64,000 nucleotides of DNA from Lysobacter silvisoli (GTDB lineage Bacteria; Pseudomonadota; Gammaproteobacteria; Xanthomonadales; Xanthomonadaceae), in assembly GCF_003382365.1 (NCBI RefSeq), contig NZ_QTSU01000002.1:124001-188000 (forward strand), in the 5' to 3' direction. This document shows positions 19,218-25,997 of this stretch, piece by piece. The notes under the pieces are model-generated. The model was not told the DNA's origin. It saw nothing but the letters and a program-made list of their open reading frames with translations, and did no database searches. Both the position numbers and the translations under genes were made by a program. Each line of letters opens with the position of its first letter. Positions within the stretch are counted from its first letter, which is position 1.

Positions 19218-20012
19218 ATGATCCGCGCCCTCCTCCTCGCCCTGCTGCTGACCCTGCCGCTCAACGCCCTGGCCTGGGGCCCGCTGGGCCACCGCCTGGT
19301 CGCCCTGCTGGCCTGGGACGAGCTGACCCCGCAGGTGCGCGCCGACATCCAGGCGCTGTTGGCCGGCGAAGCCGACCCGACCCTGGCCGGCGTGGCCAAC
19401 TGGGCCGACGAGTTGCGCGCCAACGATCCGGAACTGGGCAAGGCCAGCGCCAAGTGGCATTACGTCAACATCGCGCAGGACGGCTGCGTCTACGACGCCG
19501 CGCGCCACTGCCGCAACGGCGACTGCGTGGTCGAGGCGATCCGCGCCCAGACCGCGATCCTGGCCGACCGCAGTCGCCCGCGCGAGCAGCGCCTGCAGGC
19601 GCTGAAGTTCGTGGTCCATTTCGTCGGCGACGTGCACCAGCCGCTGCACGCCGGCTACGGCCACGACAAGGGCGGCAACGACCTGCAGATCAACCTGGAC
19701 GGCCGCGGCAGCAACCTGCACGCGCTGTGGGACAGCGGCATGCTCAACCGCGAGCGCCTGGACGAGGCCGCCTGGCTGGACCGCCTGCGCGCCCTGCCGC
19801 TGGCGGTCACGCTGAGCCGGCCGGCGCTGCCGCCGGACGCGGCCGCCTGGGCCGAGGCTTCGTGCCGGATCGTGCGCGAGCCGGGTTTCTATCCGCCCCA
19901 GGCGGTCATCGGCGACGAATACGTGCAAACTTGGCGTCCGCAGGCCGAAGCACAGTTGCGCCGCGGCGGTAGCCATCTGGCCGCCGTGCTCAACGCCGCG
20001 CTCGCACGCTGA
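19218..20012 (+). CDS. S1/P1-family zinc nuclease, secreted
   Basis: This 264-residue protein has a signal peptide (LLLALLLTLPLNALA) whose cleavage would leave Trp as residue 1 of the mature enzyme (WGPLGHR). In S1/P1 nucleases that Trp is a ligand of the trinuclear zinc cluster. Other ligand motifs are visible: WADE, KWHYVNI, KFVVHFVGDVHQPLHAG (HxxxD...H) and GNDLQINL with LHALWDSG (His and Asp). The enzyme cleaves single-stranded DNA/RNA and 3'-nucleotides. It most likely works in the periplasm or outside the cell to scavenge phosphate or nucleosides. It stands alone, 68 bp before the metallohydrolase gene. Confidence 0.9.
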   Translation: MIRALLLALLLTLPLNALAWGPLGHRLVALLAWDELTPQVRADIQALLAGEADPTLAGVANWADELRANDPELGKASAKWHYVNIAQDGCVYDAARHCRNGDCVVEAIRAQTAILADRSRPREQRLQALKFVVHFVGDVHQPLHAGYGHDKGGNDLQINLDGRGSNLHALWDSGMLNRERLDEAAWLDRLRALPLAVTLSRPALPPDAAAWAEASCRIVREPGFYPPQAVIGDEYVQTWRPQAEAQLRRGGSHLAAVLNAALAR

Positions 20013-20079
20013 GCGCAACGCGCGCCATGAACGGCGCGCGCACGGAAACGCAGGGACGCCGAAAATTCTAAGGAACCCG

Positions 20080-20955
20080 ATGTCCCCGCAGCCACAGCCG
20101 CAGGTGCAGTGCTTCCATCATGCCGACACCGGGACCTGGAGCTACCTGGTGGTGGACCCGGCGACGGCGCAGGCGGCGATCGTCGATCCGGTGCTGGACT
20201 ACGACGCGCGCTCCGGCCGCACCGGCGGCGCCAGCGCGCAGCGCCTGCTCGACGCCGCGGCCGCCTGCGGCGCGCAGGTGGTCTGGCTGCTGGAAACCCA
20301 CGCCCACGCCGACCACCTCAGCGCCGCGCACTGGCTCAAGCAGCGCCTGCCGCAGGCGCGTGTGGCCATCGGCCGGCGCATCCGCGAGGTGCAGCGCACC
20401 TTCGTGCCGGTGCTGGGCCTGGACGGCAAGGTCGCGCCCGACGGCAGCCAGTTCGACCACCTGTTCGAGGACGAGGAAGAATTCGCGATCGGCCAGCTGC
20501 GCGCGCGCACCATCGCCGTGCCCGGACATACCCTGGACAGCCTGGCCTACCTGATCGGCGACGCGCTGTTCACCGGCGACTCGCTGTTCATGCCCGACAG
20601 CGGCACCGCGCGCTGCGATTTCCCCGGCGGCGACGCGGCCATGCTCTACGCCTCGATCCGGCACCTGTACGAGCTGCCCGACGCCACCCGCGTGTACGTC
20701 TGCCACGACTACGGCCCCGACGGCCGCGAGCCGCGCTGCGAAACCAGCATCGGCGAGCAGAAGCGCGCCAACATCCACGTGCGCGGCGACACCGCCGAGA
20801 CCGAGTTCGTGCGCATGCGCGAGGCGCGCGACGCGACCCTGGCCGTGCCCGAACTGATCCTGCCGGCGCTGCAGGTCAACCTGCGCGCCGGTGCCCTGCC
20901 CGAGGCCGAGGACAACGGCGTACGCTACCTGAAGATCCCGCTGGACCAACTCTGA
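20080..20955 (+). CDS. MBL-fold metallohydrolase, persulfide dioxygenase-like
   Basis: This 291-residue cytosolic protein of the ETHE1/Blh branch of the metallo-beta-lactamase superfamily carries the metal motif ETHAHADHLSAAHWL (HxHxDH), then PGHTLDSLAYLIGD (His) and FTGDSLFMPDSGTARCDF (Asp), and VCHDYGPDG (His). The SGTARCDFPGGDA stretch and CHDY are typical of Fe(II) persulfide dioxygenases, which oxidise glutathione persulfide to sulfite. ATG 20080 has AAGGAA upstream. A sulfur role is the best family-based guess. A glyoxalase II-like activity is the main alternative, but the protein lacks glyoxalase-specific C-terminal features. Confidence 0.82.
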   Translation: MSPQPQPQVQCFHHADTGTWSYLVVDPATAQAAIVDPVLDYDARSGRTGGASAQRLLDAAAACGAQVVWLLETHAHADHLSAAHWLKQRLPQARVAIGRRIREVQRTFVPVLGLDGKVAPDGSQFDHLFEDEEEFAIGQLRARTIAVPGHTLDSLAYLIGDALFTGDSLFMPDSGTARCDFPGGDAAMLYASIRHLYELPDATRVYVCHDYGPDGREPRCETSIGEQKRANIHVRGDTAETEFVRMREARDATLAVPELILPALQVNLRAGALPEAEDNGVRYLKIPLDQL

Positions 20956-20962
20956 GGCCGCC

Positions 20963-21496
20963 ATGCTCCGTCGCCGCATCGCCCTGGCATTCGCGCTGAG
21001 CGCCGCGTTCGCGGCGCAGGCCCAGCAAACGCCCGCGCCGGCGGAGAAGACGGCAGCGGACAAAAGCCCGCATGCCCACGCCTCCGATCCGCCGCAGCGT
21101 TTCGCGCCGGTCGATGTGGCCCTGGACGTGGACCGGATCGCGGCGCTGCCGCGCCTGGACGCGGTCGGCACCGCCCACGGCAAGACCCTGCACTGCCAGG
21201 GCGTGTCGCTGGCGGCGCTGCTGCGCGCGGCGGGCGCCATGCCCGCCGAGCCGCTGCGCGGCGCGCAACTGGGCCGGGTGCTGGTGGTGACCGCGCGCGA
21301 CGGCTACCGCGCCGCGTTCGCGCTGGCCGAACTGGACCCCAGCCTGGGCGCGCGCGAGGTGATCCTGGTCGACCGCTGCGACGGCGCCGCCCTGGACGCC
21401 GACGACGGCCCTTGGCGCCTGCTGATTCCCGCCGAATCGCGCCCCGCGCGCTGGGTCCGGCAGGTGGAGTCGCTGCGCGTGATCGATGCGCCTTGA
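20963..21496 (+). CDS. Secreted molybdopterin-oxidoreductase-like (SUOX-fold) domain protein
   Basis: This 177-residue protein has a signal peptide (IALAFALSAAFAAQAQ). After a Pro/Ala-rich spacer the mature domain contains GKTLHCQGVSLAALLRAAGAM and LGRVLVVTARDGYRAAFALAELD, ending in GPWRLLIPAESRPARWVRQV. This order is that of small periplasmic proteins related to the molybdopterin-binding domain of sulfite oxidases, although the molybdenum-ligating Cys cannot be assigned with confidence. It lies seven bases after the metallohydrolase and just before modABC, so a link with molybdenum or molybdoenzymes is plausible. No enzyme activity can be claimed. Confidence 0.65.
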   Translation: MLRRRIALAFALSAAFAAQAQQTPAPAEKTAADKSPHAHASDPPQRFAPVDVALDVDRIAALPRLDAVGTAHGKTLHCQGVSLAALLRAAGAMPAEPLRGAQLGRVLVVTARDGYRAAFALAELDPSLGAREVILVDRCDGAALDADDGPWRLLIPAESRPARWVRQVESLRVIDAP

Positions 21497-21500
21497 AGCA

Positions 21501-21580
21501 GGAGGCAGCGGGCAGGAGTTAGGAGATAGCGGAGGGGCCTCGCGGCTCTTACTATCTCCTAACTCCTGCCCGCTACCTCC
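21501..21580. repeat. 28-bp inverted repeat before modA
   Basis: The left arm 21501-21528 begins GGAGGCAGCGGGCAGGAGTT. The right arm 21553-21580 is its reverse complement with a single mismatch (27 of 28). The loop is 24 bases. It occupies most of the 92-bp gap between the molybdopterin-fold gene and modA. Confidence 0.9.
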
Positions 21581-21588
21581 CTGCCCCT

Positions 21589-22398
21589 ATGCCGCTGTCG
21601 CGCCGCCGCTGGATCGCCGCACTGTTCGCGCTGACCTTGTCGCTGGGCGTGCAGGCCGCACCGCCGCCGGCGGCGCCCCCGGCCGAACCGATCACCGCCG
21701 CCCCTATCACTGTGTTCGCCGCCGCCAGCCTCAAGGAAGCGCTGGACGAAGCCGCGGTGGCCTACCAGGCCCAGACCGGGCAGACCCTGCGCCTGTCCTA
21801 CGCCGCCAGTTCGGCGCTGGCGCGGCAGATCGAACAAGGCGCACCGGCGGACGTGTTCGTATCGGCCGACCTGGATTGGATGGACTACCTGCAGCAGCGC
21901 CAGCTCATCGACACCGCCAGCCGCCGCAACCTGCTGGGCAACACGCTGGTGCTGGTGGCGCCGCGCGACAGCGCCGCCAAGCCGCTGTCGCTGCAGCGCG
22001 GCACCGACCTGCGTCCGCTGCTGGGCGAAGGCCGGCTGGCGCTGGCGCTGACCGCCAGCGTGCCCGCCGGCAAGTACGCGCGCGCCGCGTTCGCTTCGCT
22101 GGGCATGTGGGAGCAATTGCAGCCGCGCGTGGCCGAAGCCGAGAACGTGCGCGCCGCGCTGATGCTGGTGGCGCGCGGCGAAGCGCCGCTGGGCGTGGTC
22201 TACGGCAGCGACGCGCGCGCCGAACCCAAGGTCAAGGTGCTGTCGACCTTCCCGGCCAAGACCCATCCGCCGATCGTCTATCCGGTGGCGCGCGTGGCCG
22301 CCAGCCGCCATCCGCAGGCGGCCGCGTTCGTGCGCTGGCTGCAGACCGCGCCGGCGGCCACGCTGTTCCGCCGCCACGGTTTCCGCGTGCTGGATTAA
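21589..22398 (+). CDS. modA: Molybdate ABC transporter, periplasmic substrate-binding protein
   Basis: This 269-residue protein has a signal peptide ([17 protein letters not shown]) and a type II periplasmic binding fold. The ModA signature is seen as [43 protein letters not shown] and WMDYL. Late segments [24 protein letters not shown] and [10 protein letters not shown] contact the oxyanion in known ModA proteins. It binds molybdate or tungstate and delivers it to ModB. It is first of modABC, 28 bp before modB. ATG 21589 directly follows the long inverted repeat and lacks a clear Shine-Dalgarno sequence. Confidence 0.95.
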   Translation: MPLSRRRWIAALFALTLSLGVQAAPPPAAPPAEPITAAPITVFAAASLKEALDEAAVAYQAQTGQTLRLSYAASSALARQIEQGAPADVFVSADLDWMDYLQQRQLIDTASRRNLLGNTLVLVAPRDSAAKPLSLQRGTDLRPLLGEGRLALALTASVPAGKYARAAFASLGMWEQLQPRVAEAENVRAALMLVARGEAPLGVVYGSDARAEPKVKVLSTFPAKTHPPIVYPVARVAASRHPQAAAFVRWLQTAPAATLFRRHGFRVLD

Positions 22399-22426
22399 GC
22401 CGCGCCACTGCCTGCTCTACGACGGT

Positions 22427-23119
22427 ATGTTCGACTTCAGCCCAGCCGAACTGACCGCGATCGCGCTGAGCCTGAAGGTGGCCTGCGTGGCGGTGCTGGC
22501 CAGCCTGCCGCTGGGCATCGCCATGGGCTGGTTGCTGGCGCGCACACGGTTCCCCGGCAAGCTGCTGCTGGACGCGCTGCTGCATCTGCCGCTGGTGTTG
22601 CCGCCGGTGGTCACCGGCTACGTGCTGCTGATCCTGTTCGGCAATCAGGGGCCGGTCGGGCGCTTCCTATCCGAGCACCTGGGCCTGAGTTTCGCCTTCC
22701 GCTGGACCGGCGCCGCGCTGGCCTGCGCGATCATGGGCTTTCCGCTGATGGTGCGCGCGATCCGCTTGTCGATCGAAGCCGTGGACCCACGCCTGGAACA
22801 GGCAGCGGCCACCCTGGGCGCGAACCGCTGGCGGGTGTTCTTCGGCCTGACCCTGCCGCTGGCCCTGCCCGGCGTGATCGCCGGCGCGGTGCTGGCCTTC
22901 GCCAAGGCCCTGGGCGAGTTCGGCGCCACCATCACCTTCGTTTCCAACATTCCCGGCGAAACCCAGACCCTGTCGTCGGCGATCTACGGCATGTTGCAGG
23001 TGCCCGGCGCCGAGTCCGGCTTGTGGCGGCTGACCGTGGTGGCCATCGCGCTGTCGTTCGCCGCGGTGCTGCTGTCGGAATGGCTGGTGCAGCGCCAGCG
23101 CCGCGAGCGCGCGGCATGA
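22427..23119 (+). CDS. modB: Molybdate ABC transporter, permease
   Basis: This 230-residue inner-membrane permease has five to six helices. The binding-protein-dependent transport signature is EAAATLGANRWRVFFGLTLPLALPG in related proteins, read here as EQAAATLGANRWRVFFGLTL at about residues 124-143, and forms the coupling helix to ModC. The N-terminal WLLARTRFPGKLLLDALLHLPLVLPP and GYVLLILFGNQGP are typical of ModB. The stop overlaps the modC start (ATGA). Confidence 0.95.
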   Translation: MFDFSPAELTAIALSLKVACVAVLASLPLGIAMGWLLARTRFPGKLLLDALLHLPLVLPPVVTGYVLLILFGNQGPVGRFLSEHLGLSFAFRWTGAALACAIMGFPLMVRAIRLSIEAVDPRLEQAAATLGANRWRVFFGLTLPLALPGVIAGAVLAFAKALGEFGATITFVSNIPGETQTLSSAIYGMLQVPGAESGLWRLTVVAIALSFAAVLLSEWLVQRQRRERAA

Positions 23120-23754
23120 GCGGCGCGCCCATCCATGTGCTGGATTTTTCGCTGCGCCGCGGCGCGTTCGAGCGCAGCGTGCGCATCCTCAGCCCGCACC
23201 GGGTGATCGCCCTGGTCGGCGCCTCGGGCGCGGGCAAGACCTCGCTGCTGCACGCCATCGCCGGGCTGCTGCGGCCGCAGCGCGGACGCATCGAGATCGA
23301 CGGCCGCTGCCTGTACGACGGCCAGGCCGGCATCGACCTGCCCGCGCACCGGCGCCGCATCGGCTACGTGTTCCAGGACGCACGCCTGTTCCCGCACCTG
23401 GACGTACGCCGCAATCTGCTCTACGGATTGCGCGGGGAAGCGCGGCAGTCGCCGCGCTTCGAGTTCGAGGCGGTGGTGGACCTGCTGGGCATCGGCGCCC
23501 TGCTCGCGCGCTCCACCGCCGGCCTGTCCGGCGGCGAGACCCAGCGCGTGGCGCTGGGCCGGGCGCTGCTGTCGCAGCCGCGCATCCTGCTGCTGGACGA
23601 GCCGCTGTCGATGCTGGACATGGACCGGCGCGACGAACTGCTGCCCTACCTGCAGCGCGTGCGCGACGAGATCGCGCTGCCGATGATCTACGTCAGCCAC
23701 TACCCGGACGAAGTCAAACGCATCGCCGACGAAGTGCATACCGTCGGCGATTGA
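23116..23754 (+). CDS. modC: Molybdate ABC transporter, ATP-binding subunit (short form)
   Basis: This 212-residue ATPase has Walker A GASGAGKTS (about residues 36-44), a Q-loop in GYVFQDARLFPHL, the ABC signature LSGGETQRVALGRALL, Walker B ILLLDEPLSMLD and the switch His in YVSHYPDE. Typical ModC proteins are about 350 residues and carry a C-terminal TOBE/Mop oxyanion-binding domain. Here the protein stops right after the ATPase domain, so that domain and its possible molybdate sensing are absent. The start ATG overlaps the modB stop by four bases. The assignment depends on the operon context as well as on the sequence. Confidence 0.9.
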   Translation: MSGAPIHVLDFSLRRGAFERSVRILSPHRVIALVGASGAGKTSLLHAIAGLLRPQRGRIEIDGRCLYDGQAGIDLPAHRRRIGYVFQDARLFPHLDVRRNLLYGLRGEARQSPRFEFEAVVDLLGIGALLARSTAGLSGGETQRVALGRALLSQPRILLLDEPLSMLDMDRRDELLPYLQRVRDEIALPMIYVSHYPDEVKRIADEVHTVGD

Positions 23755-23763
23755 GCGGCCGGC

Positions 23764-25554
23764 TCAGCGCCCGACCTGGATCAGGTCCAAGGTGGTGGGG
23801 CCCGAAGTGGGGCCCGACGTGGGACCGGAGGTGGTGCCGGACTCGACCGCGCTCAGGCTCAGCTCCACCGCATCGGCCGGCCGCTGCGGCGCGAACTGCA
23901 CCGGCACCCGCACCCACGAGGCCGTGGCCTGGCCGCCCTGCACCGCCGGTTCGAAGCGCCACTGGCGCGCGGCGGTCACGGTGCTGGCATCGAGTTCGGC
24001 ATCGCCGGAGCTGCGCGCCAGCTTGACCTCCTCGACCCGGCCGTCGGCGCCGACCTTGAGATCCAGCAGCACCAGCGCCTCCACTTTGCGGCCCTTCGGA
24101 TACGGCGGCGGCGTCAGCGCGCGATAGGCGGCGACCGGGCGGTCGGACGGCGGCGCGGCGGGCGTGGCCTGCACCGCGGGCATCGCCTGCGCGGCAGGCC
24201 GGGGCGCGGTGGCGGGCCGCGATGACGTCGCCGGCTGCGGCGCGATCGCAGGTTTGGGCGCTGCCGCGGCCTGCGGCGCGGCGGATGGCTGGGGCGCCGG
24301 TGCGGCGGCGCGCGCCTTATCGCTGGTGACCGTCACTTTCACGTCGATGCCGTCCAGCATCTGCGCATCGCGCGAGCCCTGCACGCTGCCGATGCTGATG
24401 CGCGCCGGCACGCCGTCGCGCACCTTCAGCATCGGCTTGCCCACCACAGCGCCGCCACGCTGCAGCGTGGCTTGCAGCAGCATCAGACCTTCGCCGCTGG
24501 GCGTGACCTTGCCCTGCATCGACCAGGGCGAACCGCCGTCGTTGCCGCTGATGCCGAAGTCCTGGCCGTAGCGTTCGAGCACGCGGAAGCGGCTGGGGTC
24601 GCTGCCGTCGATACGGACTTCGAACTCCAGCCAGGCATGGCCCGTGGGCGCCGCGGCCACCGCGCGCTTGGGCTGCGCGGTCCAGGCCAGCGCGCCGCTG
24701 GCGGCGGCCAGCAAACCCACCAGAGCCGCGCCGGCGAGCCAGCGCGTTTTCGATACCGGTGCCTGCTTGAGCATTTCGATTCTCTCCTTGAGCGGATGGC
24801 TGTAGCCCCAGTGACAGCCCAACGGCGCGGGGCGCGACGCCAGCAGGGTCTTGAGCATGGCCTCGCCATAGGCGCGCCGCGCCTGCGGGTGGCGGCGGAT
24901 CACGCGCGCGTCGCAGGCCAGTTCCTGATCGTGGCGGTAGTGGCGCGCGGCGTAATGGAACAGCGGGTTGAACCAGTACAGGCAGCGCAGCAGGGCGACG
25001 GCGGCGTTGAGTTGCAGATCGCCGCGCACGATGTGCTGGCGCTCGTGCTCGCGCATCAAGGCGCGTTCGGCTTCGCTGTAGCGGGTGTCGAAGTCCTGCG
25101 GCAGCACCACCGCCGGGCGCAGCAGGCCGATCGCGGCCGGCAGGCCGGCCACCGCCTCCGCCTGGCGCGCGCCGTCGGCGCGCAGGTGCGTGCGGCCCAG
25201 CGCGCGCACGAAGCGGCGTTGCTGCCCCAGCAGGGCGAAGGCGGTGGTCAGCGCGCCGGCCAGCCACAGGCTCAATGCGAGCGCCGCCCACGGCAGCGGC
25301 GCGGCCTGCGGCGCGACGGCAACGGGCGCCTGCAGCAACACCGCGGCCGCGCGCGCCGGCACCGGCACCGTCACGCTCGCGGCCGGCAGCAGTACCGCCA
25401 GCATCGCCGCCGGCACCATCGCCCACAACGCGTAGGCCACAACCGCACCGAAGCGCGCGCGCAGCGGCCGCCGCAGCAGCAACGCCAGCGCGATCGCGGC
25501 GCTGCCGGCCAGGGTGGTTTCCAGCAACAGGCCCAGCCCCTCAGCGCTGCTCAT
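23764..25554 (-). CDS. BlaR1/M56-type membrane metallopeptidase with TonB-like C-terminus
   Basis: This 596-residue inner-membrane protein has about four N-terminal helices. Between helices lies the zinc-protease motif HERQH (about 170-174) in a cytosolic loop with ELACDARVI, as in BlaR1/MecR1. After the last helix (about 280-300) a large periplasmic part follows. It has a beta-rich region, an Ala/Pro-rich linker, and a TonB C-terminal domain with PPYPKGRKVEALVLLDLKVG and WRFEPAVQGG. The end carries a short SGPT repeat tail. It is paired with a BlaI-type repressor, with which it overlaps by 14 bases. The system is likely a signal sensor that cleaves the repressor. There is no penicillin-binding sensor domain, so a beta-lactam ligand is not indicated. 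Confidence 0.85.
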   Translation of the reverse strand: MSSAEGLGLLLETTLAGSAAIALALLLRRPLRARFGAVVAYALWAMVPAAMLAVLLPAASVTVPVPARAAAVLLQAPVAVAPQAAPLPWAALALSLWLAGALTTAFALLGQQRRFVRALGRTHLRADGARQAEAVAGLPAAIGLLRPAVVLPQDFDTRYSEAERALMREHERQHIVRGDLQLNAAVALLRCLYWFNPLFHYAARHYRHDQELACDARVIRRHPQARRAYGEAMLKTLLASRPAPLGCHWGYSHPLKERIEMLKQAPVSKTRWLAGAALVGLLAAASGALAWTAQPKRAVAAAPTGHAWLEFEVRIDGSDPSRFRVLERYGQDFGISGNDGGSPWSMQGKVTPSGEGLMLLQATLQRGGAVVGKPMLKVRDGVPARISIGSVQGSRDAQMLDGIDVKVTVTSDKARAAAPAPQPSAAPQAAAAPKPAIAPQPATSSRPATAPRPAAQAMPAVQATPAAPPSDRPVAAYRALTPPPYPKGRKVEALVLLDLKVGADGRVEEVKLARSSGDAELDASTVTAARQWRFEPAVQGGQATASWVRVPVQFAPQRPADAVELSLSAVESGTTSGPTSGPTSGPTTLDLIQVGR

Positions 25555-25912
25555 CGTCGATCTCCTCCAGCAGCTTGCGCAGTTCGGCGATGTCCTTGCG
25601 GCTGAGCTTGCGGTGTTCGCTGAAGTGAGCGACCAGCGGTGCGACGCGGCCGTCGAACAGGCGCTTCAGCAGGCCCTGGCTCTCGTCCAGCACCCAGTCC
25701 TCGCGCTTGAGCACCGGCGCGTACAGATAGCGCCGGCCCTGCTTTTCCGCACGCACCGCGCCCTTGTTCAACAGCCGGTTGAGCAGGGTCTTGATGGTCG
25801 CCTCCTGCCAGTCCTGGCGGTCGGAAAGGGCCGCGACCACGTCCTCCGCGGCCAGCGGATGCGCGCGCCAGAGCACGTCCATCACCACCGATTCGGCTTC
25901 GCTGATCTGCAT
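25541..25912 (-). CDS. BlaI/MecI/CopY-family transcriptional repressor
   Basis: This 123-residue winged-helix repressor carries ISEAESVVMDVLWRAHPLAAEDVVAAL and QEATIKTLLNRLLNKGAVRAEKQGRRYLYAPVL, the DNA-binding domain of BlaI. The C-terminal dimerisation helices (LLKRLFDGRVAPLVAHFSEH and IAELRKLLEEIDDE) contain the region cut by M56 sensors in other species. The start lies next to two TTAC-N4-GTAA dyads, which suggests autoregulation. It is transcribed first, with the M56 gene overlapping its end. Signal and regulon are unknown. Confidence 0.92.
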   Translation of the reverse strand: MQISEAESVVMDVLWRAHPLAAEDVVAALSDRQDWQEATIKTLLNRLLNKGAVRAEKQGRRYLYAPVLKREDWVLDESQGLLKRLFDGRVAPLVAHFSEHRKLSRKDIAELRKLLEEIDDEQR

Positions 25913-25915
25913 CGT

Positions 25916-25953
25916 TTACATCCGTAATTTTTCTCCAGATTACGCCTGTAATC
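25916..25953. promoter_or_regulatory. Two operator-like dyads for the BlaI-type repressor
   Basis: TTAC-ATCC-GTAA (25916-25927) and GATTAC-GCCT-GTAATC (25938-25953) share the same half-sites and spacing. They lie 24 bp apart, in the 85-bp gap between the divergent repressor and acetyl-CoA hydrolase genes. BlaI/CopY proteins bind TAC-A/GTA dyads of this kind. The first site starts three bases from the repressor ATG. Confidence 0.65.
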
Positions 25954-25997
25954 GATATTGTCAAGCGCCTGTCCGCACCGGTGCGATACTCCGGGCC

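Noticed and set aside
23764-25554. Beta-lactam sensor (BlaR1) identity for the M56 protein
   Set aside because: No penicillin-binding domain motif (SxxK, KTG) is seen in the periplasmic part, and no beta-lactamase gene is near.
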